64,000 bases of DNA, from positions 5,580,001-5,644,000 of the forward strand of contig JAPFFF010000010.1 of assembly GCA_039105265.1 (NCBI GenBank). The letters are read 5' to 3'. Position numbers and translations under genes: made by a program. The stretch comes from Tritrichomonas musculus (taxonomy: Eukaryota > Parabasalia > Tritrichomonadida > Tritrichomonadidae). Shown in pieces: positions 1 to 9,764 of this stretch (the first letter of the stretch is position 1; every line of letters begins with the position of its first letter). The notes below the pieces were generated by a model, which worked only from the letters and a program-made list of their open reading frames with translations, ran no database searches and was not told the DNA's origin.

Positions 1-1890
1 ATGCGAATGGTCTTCAATTGCAAATCAAGACCAATTTTAACTCTTGAAATAAGTGAGAAGAGGATTAATGAAGATCAAAATAATGCAGCGAAAGGAAGGA
101 AATCATTTGGATCAATAACAACAAACAGCATAGCATCCAACGCACGAAGCCCAAGTCAATCAAGTCTAAAAGATTACAACAACAACAACAACAACAACAA
201 TACTCCACAATCACCACAACAACAATCAACGACAAATACAACAACAACAACAAATACAAATGCAATTAATACTCCTCAATCACCAACTAATATGAATAAT
301 ACTGAAAGTTCTAATTTAAATCCTGCTAATTTGAGTAATTTAAACAGTGAAGTTGATAATTACCATCTCGTTAACTCGACAAGTATCAGTAGTTTTACAA
401 GCGAATCAGCTGCAGATGGTGATGCTCCTCCTCCTTTGTATCACATTGAATTAACATCGACGAATTTGGACGGCGTGATTTTCATTTACGACTCTGAAGG
501 AAACAACTTCCAAGAAGTCAAACTTCCACCGTTATTTGGTGTTGATATGATTCATGAAGAAGACTTGAACAGCATGCCCAAATTGATCAAAACAAAGAGC
601 AACACTATTTTGCAAGCGTCTTTATGTGATTCGTCATTTTCATTAGGTGTTTTACGACACATTAGCAGCTATGCCCAAAACACACTCAATAAAATACGAA
701 ATCTTCCACCAGCAGCGCCGATGATGAGAGTGAATGAGATATTCACGCCAATCAACTCTTCTGCAGCGAATGGCAACAATAACAATAACAGTGCAAATAG
801 CATCACTATAAACACAAATGAAAATGCTGTTAAAAATAGTACTCCTATTCCTTCATCAATGGAGTCATTCCAACTTCCCAGCAGCATCAGCGATTCAAGT
901 TTGCATCGTGCTGTATCAAGCGTTGGTGCCAGCATTGGCCAAACACAGCTTCCTCAAATGATGGTGTCACCAGCCAATTTGGGCTTCATTTCGAGAATAA
1001 AAAGAAGAAGTCGAGCAAGTTGCATTTCAAATGAAAATTCAAATCTTCTTCTTTATGAATTGAAGCATGTTAAAAGAATCAATGCACGTAAAGTTTCTTG
1101 CCTGGCAATCACTGAGCATCGTTATGTCACTGGTTCGCTTGACAACACAGTCATTGTATGGACAAACGAACTGGATAAGTCGCAGATTCCTCTATCAATT
1201 CTCTCCAAACATAAAAGCTCAGTAAACAGCATTGATGCCAATGAAAAATGCAACATTTTGGTATCTGCTGCTCGTGACGGATCAATTGTAACTGCCTCTT
1301 TGATGACTGGCAAATTTATTAAATTGATTTCCGTGATAAATGTCGGTGATCCGATCAATGTTAAAATTTCTGATAACGGAACAATTTGTGTCTGTTTCTT
1401 ACAAGCTGACAAAAGCCTTGTTAAAGTGTATGATATTAATCTGAATGAGTTAGCTGAGCATCTCTTCGAGAGTAAGATTTCTGCGCTTTCTTTGTTCGAC
1501 TGGTACAATCAAACCGAATACTTGGCAATTGGCATGAAAAACAGAACCGTTGCTATTTATTCTATTCCTGAATTTAAATTAATTTGGTCGGTTGAAAAGA
1601 ATGATTGGGAAGCATCAGTTATTGAAGTGGCTCCTCTATCTAAAGTAATGTTCTTCGGTTCGTTGAGTGGAAAAGTGTTCAGCATAAAACTTGAAGATGA
1701 AGATCAAACTAAATACAATAATTATAAGTTGAGAAGGAAATATACAGGACCTCAATTGGTGCCTTTCGATTCACTCATTTTGAGTGATGAAGTTGTATGC
1801 GTAAATCAAGGTGCTGAAAGCGAGCTGACTATTTCTCCTAACGAAATTGTTCCCGAGACTTCTTCTAATTTTGAATCTGCTCCATTTTAG
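1..1890 (+). CDS. WD40-repeat C-terminal part of a probable BEACH-domain protein, 5' end outside window
   Basis: The frame is open from the first base, so the gene probably begins upstream and the ATG at base 1 may be internal. Residues 1-300 are low-complexity, rich in Asn, Ser and Thr, with poly-Asn and poly-Gln tracts. Residues about 355-570 form WD40-type blades, with motifs such as VTGSLDNTVIVW and ILVSAARDGSIV. The C-terminal segment with TGPQLVPFDSLI resembles the tail of trichomonad BEACH (beige-like) proteins, in which WD40 repeats follow the BEACH domain. BEACH proteins act in vesicle and lysosome traffic. The WD40 call is seen in the sequence; the BEACH identity is inferred because that domain would lie left of the window. 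It ends at a TAG codon. Confidence 0.65.
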   Translation: MRMVFNCKSRPILTLEISEKRINEDQNNAAKGRKSFGSITTNSIASNARSPSQSSLKDYNNNNNNNNTPQSPQQQSTTNTTTTTNTNAINTPQSPTNMNNTESSNLNPANLSNLNSEVDNYHLVNSTSISSFTSESAADGDAPPPLYHIELTSTNLDGVIFIYDSEGNNFQEVKLPPLFGVDMIHEEDLNSMPKLIKTKSNTILQASLCDSSFSLGVLRHISSYAQNTLNKIRNLPPAAPMMRVNEIFTPINSSAANGNNNNNSANSITINTNENAVKNSTPIPSSMESFQLPSSISDSSLHRAVSSVGASIGQTQLPQMMVSPANLGFISRIKRRSRASCISNENSNLLLYELKHVKRINARKVSCLAITEHRYVTGSLDNTVIVWTNELDKSQIPLSILSKHKSSVNSIDANEKCNILVSAARDGSIVTASLMTGKFIKLISVINVGDPINVKISDNGTICVCFLQADKSLVKVYDINLNELAEHLFESKISALSLFDWYNQTEYLAIGMKNRTVAIYSIPEFKLIWSVEKNDWEASVIEVAPLSKVMFFGSLSGKVFSIKLEDEDQTKYNNYKLRRKYTGPQLVPFDSLILSDEVVCVNQGAESELTISPNEIVPETSSNFESAPF

Positions 1891-2022
1891 TTTCACTGGA
1901 TCTTTTTTTATTATTATTATTTTATAAGTATATATATTTTTTTTATCTTTTCTTAATTAAAAATTTCGGTTTTTTGCTTTTAATTCTTTTAAATGTGTTT
2001 TTTTAATAATATAATTGAAGAG

Positions 2023-2094
2023 TTTCTTGTGGTGTAATGGATAGCACGTTGGCCTTTGAAGCCGAAGATTGAGGTTCGATTCCTCACTAGAAAA
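2023..2094 (+). tRNA. tRNA-Gln (anticodon TTG), copy 1
   Basis: A 72-nt cloverleaf fits: acceptor TTTCTTG/CTAGAAA with one T-T mismatch at pair 6-67, D stem GTGT/GCAC, anticodon stem TTGGC/GCCGA with loop CTTTGAA giving anticodon TTG, a 4-nt variable loop, and T stem TGAGG/CCTCA with loop TTCGATT. The discriminator is A, followed at once by six T residues, a Pol III stop. No CCA is encoded, as expected for a eukaryote. It reads CAA codons. Confidence 0.93.
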
Positions 2095-2187
2095 TTTTTT
2101 ACTTTTTTTTTTTTTTTTATATAAAAGATTAAAAGAAATCAAAAAGAGATAGATATAACAATGCAAATTTAATATATCTTTCAAGAG

Positions 2188-2259
2188 TTTCTTGTGGTGT
2201 AATGGATAGCACGTTGGCCTTTGAAGCCGAAGATTGAGGTTCGATTCCTCACTAGAAAA
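2188..2259 (+). tRNA. tRNA-Gln (anticodon TTG), copy 2
   Basis: Identical in sequence to the copy 93 bp upstream, including the T-T mismatch in the acceptor stem and the T6 terminator. The flanks share only a few bases on the 5' side (AAGAG) but a longer T-rich 3' side, so the pair arose by local duplication. Confidence 0.93.
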
Positions 2260-2695
2260 TTTTTTACTTTTTTTTAATTTTGGGAGATTTTTGAAAGAAA
2301 TCAAAAAGAAAAATGAATTATTGATTCATTCTCAATTTAATATTCTTTTAATTTATTTCCATCCTCGAGTTGTTTTCTTGAAAATTTAAGGTTGTTGATC
2401 TACAGGTGCTCTCTCAGTATTTATATATATGTATATATCAAATATCGAATTCGGTGAAACGTTTCGCTGCATTTATTGAAATTTGTTATATGTATTTGAA
2501 CAAAAAAAAAATTACGATTTTATGGCAGATACTTTTTGAGACAATCCATTCAATATTTAAATACCTATTTTAATATTTTAATAAAGTTTTATTAATTTTT
2601 CAATGCATCTCAAAAAGTAGGCGCCATGAATTAAAATTTATTTTGGGATTCAGAATCTTAAAACAATTGAATAACATTATTTCTGGAACAATTTT
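2260..2695. other. AT-rich spacer with a weak inverted repeat
   Basis: No gene is seen. Around 2521-2545 and 2605-2632 there is an imperfect inverted repeat built on ATGGC and TACTTTTTGAGA, too degraded to classify. Open frames here are short or run through the tRNA genes on the opposite strand. Confidence 0.4.
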
Positions 2696-2994
2696 GTAGC
2701 AAGAGAGATTGTGTCTCAACTTTTTGAGAGAATAAATTGAAAGAAAAATAGGAGAAAAATGGTGAAAGATTATTCTCCTATTTTATGTAAATAAAAAAAT
2801 TGATGCATCTTTTTATATTTTTAGATAATTTTTACCGAGACTTACATCAAAAGGAAGGATCGGTAAAAATTTTGTAACATAAAAAGATGCATTTTTTTTA
2901 ACATGAATGGTCTCAGTAAATATTATTCTACATTTTCTTCTTATTTTTTTCTATTAGTTCTCTCAAAAAGTTGAGACACAATCTCTCTTGCTAC
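2696..2994. repeat. Fold-back duplication of the 3' end of the ankyrin gene
   Basis: Two arms of about 140 bp (2696-2839 and 2859-2994) are inverted copies around a loop of about 19 bp. The outer about 50 bp are nearly identical (core AGAGATTGTGTCTCAACTTT), and the inner part around TGCATCTTTTTAT and TTTTTACCG also pairs. The right arm is the 3' coding end of the minus-strand ankyrin gene; the left arm repeats it on the plus strand and ends in its own stop. The 16-bp ATTTCTGGAACAATTT occurs in direct orientation at both edges (2679 and 2995). Confidence 0.8.
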
Positions 2995-4321
2995 ATTTCT
3001 GGAACAATTTAAAAAAAGATTTAAAGCATATTTTTGCCTTTTCATGGTTGCTATAAGCAATGCAGATTGTTCAAATAATATTTTTTCATTTTCATGATCT
3101 TTTATGGTTAATTTTAAATTAGGATCAGTGTTTGGATTTGATAATAAAAGTTTAATCAGTTCAATATTTTTGTCTTCAACTGCTTTTGATAATACTGTTT
3201 GTTCTTCGAATACAAATTGATCATACCAACTACATCTATGATTATTAATGAGTTTGACATTAGTGTCAATGCCTGTTTTTGATAATAACAATGTAATTAA
3301 TTCAGTATTATTCTTTTCAATTGCCAATGACAAAGCAGTTTTTTCTAATCTTGTTAACCCGCCAAAATTAAATTTAACATTGAGGTCAATTTCTTGATTT
3401 GATAATAAGATTTGTATTATTTCCATGTTATTTTTTTCAATTGCCATTGATAATGGCGTTCTTTCTTTAAAAGACTCATAAGTAAGTGGTATATTAAAAT
3501 TATTTTTTTGACAATTTGATATCAGTATCGTAATTTCGATTTTATTATTTTCAATGTCCTGTGATAATGCAGTGGATTCACACCCATTTCTTATGAATTT
3601 AATATTTAGATCAATATTTTGATTTGATAACAATGCTTTAACAATTTCAATTTTATTACTTTCGATTGCCAAAAACAATGCTGTCTTAAATTCGCCTTTA
3701 ATGTAAAACTTAATATTTGGATCAATATTCTGATTTGATAACAATGCTTTAACAATTTCAATCTTATCATTTTAAATTGCCAATAATAATGCTGTTTTTT
3801 CTTCATTCTTTATTTTGAACCTGCAATTTGGATCAATGTTTTGATTTGATAACAGTGCAAGAACAATTTCAATCATATCACTTTCGATTGCCATCAAGAG
3901 AAATGTTTTTTCTTCATTATTAATGTTGAATTTGATATTCAAATCTATTTTTGGATTTAGCGATAAAAGTTTAATGATTTCAATTTAATTGTTTTCGAAT
4001 GCTTTCATTAAAACTGTTTTTTCGTTAGTTTTCAAATTAAATATCTAAATATAATGCTTTAAAAAGCGAAAAGGCAAATTTTGGATTAGCCAAAATGTAA
4101 TCGTGAAATACATCAATATTATAATTATTATTCCACTGTGTATACGAATCTTGATCATTAGGAATGATATCATAATTATCATATATCAAATATAAAAAAA
4201 CTATAAACGACAAGTAAATCAATGAATAAAAAAAAATACTTTGCAACATTATGAAAATACAGAAGAATTCCATAAACCTTATTTTTTTCTTCTGCAGAGT
4301 GCTCAATTTTGTAACTATCAT
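2941..4321 (-). pseudogene. Ankyrin-repeat protein, recently broken
   Basis: The 3' two thirds is one open frame of 267 codons (2941-3744) with six to seven ankyrin-type units of the form TALSLAIEKNNTELITLLLS, each followed by an NxNxDxNxKF-like link. Further units continue upstream in the same frame to about 4020 but are cut by TAA codons near 3773 and 3985. A 94-codon frame at 4037-4321 supplies a plausible N-terminus with a strongly hydrophobic stretch and FHDYILANPKFAFSLFKALY; it joins the ankyrin frame only through a shift near 4037. The damage is slight (two stops, one shift), so the loss is recent. Trichomonads carry hundreds of such ankyrin genes of unknown role. An alternative is that 2941-3744 is still expressed as a short protein. 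Confidence 0.75.
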
Positions 4322-4699
4322 ATCTTAAGTATTTTACTATGCCTATGAAACTTTATCTTATATTTGATAGGTTTGATATGAAAAATCAATGGACAAGTAA
4401 ATAAAAAATATTTTTATTAAACTGAAACCAATGACAATTTGACATCAATTTAAGTTGCCTGTATTTTATGATTCCTTGCGATTACAAAGTTTTAGGATAT
4501 TATAATCAATTTAGTTTTCAGTTTTGTCAAAAATGATACTGTTAGCCTTTTAAAATATATTAAAGTTAAAAGTAATAAATCATTTTATATTTTCTTTTTA
4601 TCATTAATAAAAAAATAAAATTTGAATTTAATATATTACCATTAAAACTCACAAATATTGACTATGCTGCATTTTTTATACACCACTGTTTATTATCAA

Positions 4700-4895
4700 T
4701 GAAAATTTAGAATCAATTGGCAATGCACCATTTCGTGATAGTTCAATTATTGCAATTCCTCCTAGAATTTTCTTTATTTAGTGGATGTAGTAGTTTGTCA
4801 TCAGTTGAAATTCATGATAATGTGGCATTGATTGATAACTATACGTTTTATCAATGAATAAGTTTTAAAAATTTCATATTTCCACTACAGAAATT
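4700..4895 (+). pseudogene. Remnant of a BspA-like leucine-rich repeat gene
   Basis: The plus strand reads LESIGNAPFRDSSIIAIPP and then, in another frame, FSGCSSLSSVEIHDNV and LIDNYTFYQ, before a stop. These are the signatures of the 23-residue LRR_5 (BspA/TpLRR) repeat seen whole at 45-47 kb. At least one frame change and two stops interrupt it. The rest of 4322-5049 is AT-rich spacer in which I see nothing else. Confidence 0.6.
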
Positions 4896-5049
4896 AAAAA
4901 TGAAGTATGATCTCATGTATTGACATAAATATAAACTGCAGAAATAACTTTTATATATACCACTTCACAATAAATGATAATAAAAGTGTAGTTATTGGTA
5001 TCAACATTTGGGCCTTAATTTTAAACGGTCATTAAAAAAAAGTAAAAAA

Positions 5050-5121
5050 TTTTCTAGTGAGGAATCGAACCTCAATCTTCGGCTTCAAAGGCCAACGTGC
5101 TATCCATTACACCACAAGAAA
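5050..5121 (-). tRNA. tRNA-Gln (anticodon TTG), copy 3
   Basis: The reverse complement is identical to the two copies at 2.0-2.3 kb, including the T-T mismatch in the acceptor stem, the A discriminator and the T6 terminator just beyond the 3' end. It lies 3 kb away in the opposite orientation. Confidence 0.93.
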
Positions 5122-5273
5122 CTCTTATATTAAAAAAAAAAATTATAAAGTGTTACAATATAATTCCAACTTATTATAAAGTCTAAATATAAAATATCTT
5201 TTCTCAATTTGATAAATAAACATATATATTTTAAATATAAAACAAAAAAAAAATAAACAAACAAAGTCACAAG

Positions 5274-7106
5274 TCATGTTCCTAGAAAAGCTGGATTGAT
5301 TTTGCAAAATAATCCATAATTTTTCTGAGAAAACATTGAAACTGGTTCTGGTTCAGAGATACGAGTCGATGGATTTACAAATTCATCGTTTAAAAACTGA
5401 TTTTCAACTGATAAGCAAGTAAAACTAGATTTTGATGTCTTTTCTAAATTCTTGTGACGATTATTAACTCTTTCAAGGGCCAGAATTTCTTTTGTTTTCT
5501 CTTTCAATAAAAGATTTAATGATTCAATTTCTTTTTCGTATTCACTGATTGTTTCTTTTAATTGGTGATTTTCTTCGATTAAAACTTTCTGATAAGCTGG
5601 ATCAGAAATTTTTTGGTTAGTATTCATAATTTGCTTACTCTTGTATATTTCTAGCTCTTCACGGATTTTTTCATATTGGTCTGGTGAAATTAACGTTGAT
5701 AGTTCTTGCTGTAGCTCCATAATGCGGTTCTTTAGAAGTAAAATTTGTTTTGAGTAATTGTCATTTCCACTCTCTGATTTTTTAATATTCTTATTTGCTT
5801 GTTTGAGTTCTAATTTGATCGATTTAATTTTATTTTCAGAGTCGATCCAATCTTGCTTAGAAACAAGTAAATCCTGTGTTAACTGTACAAATTTGTTTCG
5901 TAAGTCCCTTAGTTTAATTTCAGGTGAATAAGATTCTCTTCCTTTGAAAACACTTAATGCTGAAAAGTCCACGACTGATGGGCCACGAAAGACACGAATA
6001 AGTCTTTGTGCGAAAATCACTGAGAGGAATATAGATCGAATATTTGTATTATCAGTTTCAAATACTGATTCATGAAGTTCATTAAGCTGTTTTGAAAAAG
6101 ATGAATTCTGTCTGTCAATTATGTTTGTAAAATGATTACGGAGTTTCATTTTAGCTAGTTGATTTTTTAATATTTTATTCTCATTATCGAATCTTTGATT
6201 ATTAATTTTTAATCGTCCATCATCATCATATTGTGAATTGATTTTATGCTTCAACTGTTCATTTTCATTCTGTATTGAAGAGCAAGTTTCAAATAAACTC
6301 GACCAGTTTCCATTTACATCCTCATAATCAATTCTAAGCAATTCATACAATTTTCTTCTTTCAGATTCAATATGTTCTATCAAAGAATTTTGATTGTTTG
6401 CAACTTTTTGAGTTTCTTTTAACTTTTCATTTAATTTTTGAATTGATATTGAATTTAAATTTTGATTTTTGTGAAGCTCTTGATTTTGATTTTTTTCTTG
6501 ATCGTATTTTTCGCGTAATATGTTAAATCTTTGGGCAACAGTTTTAACTTTCCCCTTCTCTCTTTGCAATTGTTTAGATTTTTCAATCAAATCATTATTT
6601 AATGAGCGTATCTGTTTATTGAGATTATCGATTTCAGCAATTAATGATGTAATCTTACTAGTTTGCTTATGAATTTCTGTCGATAATGAATCAATTTGCC
6701 TTGTTTTATTATCAATTTCTTGATTTAATTTTTGATTTTCGATTTGAAGACTAACTTGAACATCATATAGATGCGCATTTTTAGATTTTTCAATTTCATT
6801 TTTTGAAATTTGAGCTCGTAAATTTATTTCAATTTGTTTTAAATTATCAATTTCGCCTTGTAATTCTGATGTACGAAAAGAATATTCAGCTTCTTGAAAC
6901 TTAATTGCATCGTTTGCTGATTTTAACTGAGCTTCCATTTCAAAATATTTTTCTTTGTAAACACGCAATTCATTAACTTTTTCTTGAAGACACTTTAATA
7001 CTGATGAATTTTGATAGCCAACTTTTGAAATTTTCTGGCATGAATCAAGCTGTTTCCGTAAATAATTTGATGTGAGTGAAGATGAAAGTCCATCTTCATT
7101 CTCCAT
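5274..7106 (-). CDS. Long coiled-coil protein, function unknown
   Basis: 610 residues, mostly heptad-rich helix with abundant Glu, Lys, Gln, Asn and Leu. A first coiled-coil block spans about residues 40-290, a second about 390-560. Between them lies a less charged stretch (about 325-385) with SVIFAQRLIRVF, which may be a globular or amphipathic segment. The C-terminus is Ser-rich and not coiled. No signal peptide or membrane span is seen. Such proteins in protists are usually cytoskeletal, centrosomal or Golgi tethers, but the sequence does not decide between these. The start ATG follows an A-rich leader; the preceding gene is the tRNA-Gln on the same strand. Confidence 0.8.
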   Translation of the reverse strand: MENEDGLSSSLTSNYLRKQLDSCQKISKVGYQNSSVLKCLQEKVNELRVYKEKYFEMEAQLKSANDAIKFQEAEYSFRTSELQGEIDNLKQIEINLRAQISKNEIEKSKNAHLYDVQVSLQIENQKLNQEIDNKTRQIDSLSTEIHKQTSKITSLIAEIDNLNKQIRSLNNDLIEKSKQLQREKGKVKTVAQRFNILREKYDQEKNQNQELHKNQNLNSISIQKLNEKLKETQKVANNQNSLIEHIESERRKLYELLRIDYEDVNGNWSSLFETCSSIQNENEQLKHKINSQYDDDGRLKINNQRFDNENKILKNQLAKMKLRNHFTNIIDRQNSSFSKQLNELHESVFETDNTNIRSIFLSVIFAQRLIRVFRGPSVVDFSALSVFKGRESYSPEIKLRDLRNKFVQLTQDLLVSKQDWIDSENKIKSIKLELKQANKNIKKSESGNDNYSKQILLLKNRIMELQQELSTLISPDQYEKIREELEIYKSKQIMNTNQKISDPAYQKVLIEENHQLKETISEYEKEIESLNLLLKEKTKEILALERVNNRHKNLEKTSKSSFTCLSVENQFLNDEFVNPSTRISEPEPVSMFSQKNYGLFCKINPAFLGT

Positions 7107-7197
7107 TTTTAGAGAAAAAATATAAAATATACAGTCTGTTTATTATTATAGAGTTAAAAAAAAAACGTTTTTTATTTTAGGATTTTGTATATATTAT

Positions 7198-7351
7198 CAG
7201 AATTTTGGAACGATCGTTTTCGCCACTCAATCGGAAGTATTCAAAATTTGACCATATATTAACCTTTTATTTGACCTTTTTTAAGGTAGATTTATGGTCA
7301 AATTTTGAATACTTCCGATTGAGTGGCGAAAACGATCGTTCCAAAATTTTG
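7198..7351. repeat. Near-perfect 58-bp-arm palindrome (hairpin element)
   Basis: Arms 7198-7255 and 7294-7351 are inverted copies with one mismatch seen, around a 38-bp loop. The core reads GGAACGATCGTTTTCGCCAC, clearly richer in GC than its surroundings. This is the shape of a small MITE or fold-back element. No target-site duplication is convincing at the edges. Confidence 0.8.
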
Positions 7352-8052
7352 AAAAATTTCTCGTGTTTTTACCTAAAATAATTAGTTCGGTATTTTGAAT
7401 CATGAATTTTGAGAAATCAGTAATCATACAGGTATGACAGAACTTTTGTGAGTTTTAAATTAATTGAATTGTTTTAGCACGATTAATCAATATCAAAATA
7501 TTCCCAATATCTTTTAGTAAATATTTTTTATCCATATTATTTTTTTGAAATTGTTTTTATTTTATTATATTATAAATTAAAATATTCATAATATATTTGT
7601 TTTAAAAAAATATTCCAATATATTTATGATTATATTTGTTTCAATTTGAAAGAATGTAAATATTTAAAACTTAATGAAATGCACAACAAGCCCTTTTTTA
7701 TACTATTTTTAAAAAGTAGACTTTTGCATAATAAAAAAAAATTTTTATAATGAAATACCTTTTTATCTTTTTCTATACGAAATCTTTTAATTACAAGAAT
7801 GATTGAGAGCTTTATTTGATTATATTACTCTCAATTTTTTCTTTCTGCTTGCCAATTTTTCTTTGAATATTTCGAAACCGCCGAAAAATTGTTAAATTGA
7901 ATGTAAAAATTTGAACAAATATCGAGCGAGAATCCTTTCAAAAATAGTATTTCTTTTAAAAAGTTTTGTTAATTTCTATTTCTACAAACTAATCTTCACA
8001 AATTTCATTGTAGATTTTTTAAATATAAATTGAGAAAAAGTTTAAAAAAAAG
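7352..8052. other. AT-rich intergenic spacer
   Basis: No open frame, RNA gene or repeat is recognised. The last 60 bases contain TTCACAAATTTCATT, which has two matches to the trichomonad initiator consensus TCAYW upstream of the next gene. Confidence 0.4.
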
Positions 8053-8757
8053 ATGGATAAAAAAGTTCAATTGCCACCAATTGAAGGGCTTGTAGGCGAC
8101 CTTCCGCGAATAGGTTTCGAATTTACTAATCAAAGCATTCCAAAAACACCGCAAGTTCCACCATTTCAAATACCAATTCATCAAAATGAAACGGAGCTTA
8201 ATAACAATAATGGCAATTTAACCGCAAACACAGACATCAGCAATCGACGTTATGTTTCCTCCGTTTCCCCACGAAGTGAAGAACCCTCGCTTGAAGACCA
8301 AAATTGCGACAGTGGACGTTCTGCACCATACACATTAAAAGATGATCTAATGATTTTTAAGGTTGTTGCATCTTTTTATGGTTTTGGATTCCACGGGAAA
8401 ATTCCTTGGTCTTTTTGGCAAACATACAAACGTGTAACTGGATCAAATCGTTCCAATTCAAGTTTATACCACCATTGGAATGGAGCCATGAAAAAAAAAT
8501 ATGAGGCATTTATAGATAACGGGCGTTTAAGTGATTGTATTTTATGGCTTGAAACAGCTGTAATGGCTGAGCAGACATCTCCATCGGCGGAATCGATTCC
8601 ATTTCAGCATACAGGAACACCTCTGTTTCATAACAAATCCCAACCGTCGATTCCACTTGGTGCGCCAAAAATGAACTTCCAAAATCAGCCTTTATCGTTA
8701 GTCAGAACTGGTTCTTGCTCAAATTCTTTAGGCTTTCCGTTTTCACAAATTCATTAG
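8053..8757 (+). CDS. Putative Myb/SANT-like DNA-binding protein
   Basis: 234 residues. The N-terminal 90 are disordered, rich in Pro, Asn and Ser. Residues about 95-175 look like one compact helical domain: DDLMIFKVVASFYGF, then IPWSFWQTYKRVTGSNRS, then SLYHHWNGAMKKKYEAFI. The spacing of three helices with tryptophans and the last basic helix recalls Myb/SANT or trihelix domains, which bind DNA or chromatin. The match is by eye and weak. The C-terminal 55 residues are again disordered. No membrane or secretion signal. It could also be an unrelated lineage-specific helical domain. Confidence 0.55.
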   Translation: MDKKVQLPPIEGLVGDLPRIGFEFTNQSIPKTPQVPPFQIPIHQNETELNNNNGNLTANTDISNRRYVSSVSPRSEEPSLEDQNCDSGRSAPYTLKDDLMIFKVVASFYGFGFHGKIPWSFWQTYKRVTGSNRSNSSLYHHWNGAMKKKYEAFIDNGRLSDCILWLETAVMAEQTSPSAESIPFQHTGTPLFHNKSQPSIPLGAPKMNFQNQPLSLVRTGSCSNSLGFPFSQIH

Positions 8758-9027
8758 TATCAATTTATTAATTATATATTATATATTTATTTCATCTTAC
8801 ATATATATATTTGATACCTGTTTTCTTAATTTTAACTATTGCTTTATTTTTGTATATTTTATTAAAAATGATTGTATTATTTCAATTTAAATTGATATTG
8901 CAAATTATTTTGAAGTTAATTAGCATCAAAACTCCGCATAAAAAATTATTTCTAAAATTATTTTGACTTAAGGGTAAGCTTTGAACAATCTTTATGTATT
9001 GAAATGTGATATGAAAATTAAACATAA

Positions 9028-9390
9028 ATGAGTTCAGAAGCTTCTAATATGAGAAATCAAGATCCTCAACCAGAGGATTTTATGCAGCCAAGCGAGATGA
9101 CTACACTTAAAGATGGTCCCATGGGTCCTCTTGTTGACGCAGTAAATAATAAGCAGCTTGTTTTAATTGCTTTACGAAGTAACAGAAAATTGCTTGGAGT
9201 TCCTAAAGCTGTTGATCGTCACTGGAATATGATTCTCGAGAATTGTACAGAATTTTGGTCTCCAGATAGTAAAAATGGAAAGCCCGTTCAAATTATTAGT
9301 AGAAAAATTTCGCGTCTATTTTTGCGTGGTGATAACGTAATTTGTGTTTATCCAAATCCTAAAAGTGATTTGGATGAGGACCAAGAATAA
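9028..9390 (+). CDS. SNRPD2: Small nuclear ribonucleoprotein Sm-D2
   Basis: 120 residues, the usual length of SmD2. After an acidic leader comes GPMGPLVDAVNNKQLVLIAL (Sm motif 1), RNRKLLG-like NRKLLGVPKAVDRHWNMIL with the conserved DRHxNMxLEN, and Sm motif 2 in the form RLFLRGDNVICV. SmD2 is one of seven Sm proteins that form a ring on U1, U2, U4 and U5 snRNAs in the nucleus for pre-mRNA splicing. The family is conserved in all eukaryotes; trichomonads splice few introns but keep the machinery. The position usually occupied by Arg in KLLGRVKAFDRH is Pro here. Single exon. Confidence 0.95.
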   Translation: MSSEASNMRNQDPQPEDFMQPSEMTTLKDGPMGPLVDAVNNKQLVLIALRSNRKLLGVPKAVDRHWNMILENCTEFWSPDSKNGKPVQIISRKISRLFLRGDNVICVYPNPKSDLDEDQE

Positions 9391-9764
9391 TTTGATATAT
9401 TTTTTTTCCTCAAATCATTTCTATAGAAAACAAGAACATTTTTGTTTATTGTTAAATTCATATTACACAGAAGTAGTAAAATTTTCGATTACTAAGTATT
9501 ATTTGTTTATGCCCTAAAGTTATATGTCATTATTAATAAAGATATTTTATATATTCAATTTAACCATACAAATATTATTTAATAAATGAGATATATATGA
9601 TGGCAAAACTTAATTTCCTACTTTTTGTAGAAGTTTTTAGCCAGAACTTTTTCGATTAAAATTATATGTTTATATGAAATAATTTTATAAGAAAATTAGA
9701 GTGAGACAATCTTTATTTCTATTTTTATTTTATTCATACTAATTTTATATAAAAATCAGATTAT
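9391..9764. other. Intergenic spacer between convergent genes
   Basis: AT-rich sequence between the 3' ends of the SmD2 and Sel1 genes. AATAAA-type strings occur, but nothing else is recognised. Confidence 0.4.

Noticed and set aside
1957-2304. 115-codon minus-strand frame
   Set aside because: It runs antisense through two tRNA-Gln genes and repeats the same peptide because the tRNA genes are repeated.
4037-4321. Independent small membrane protein gene
   Set aside because: It ends exactly where the ankyrin repeats begin and is read more simply as the front of the broken ankyrin gene.
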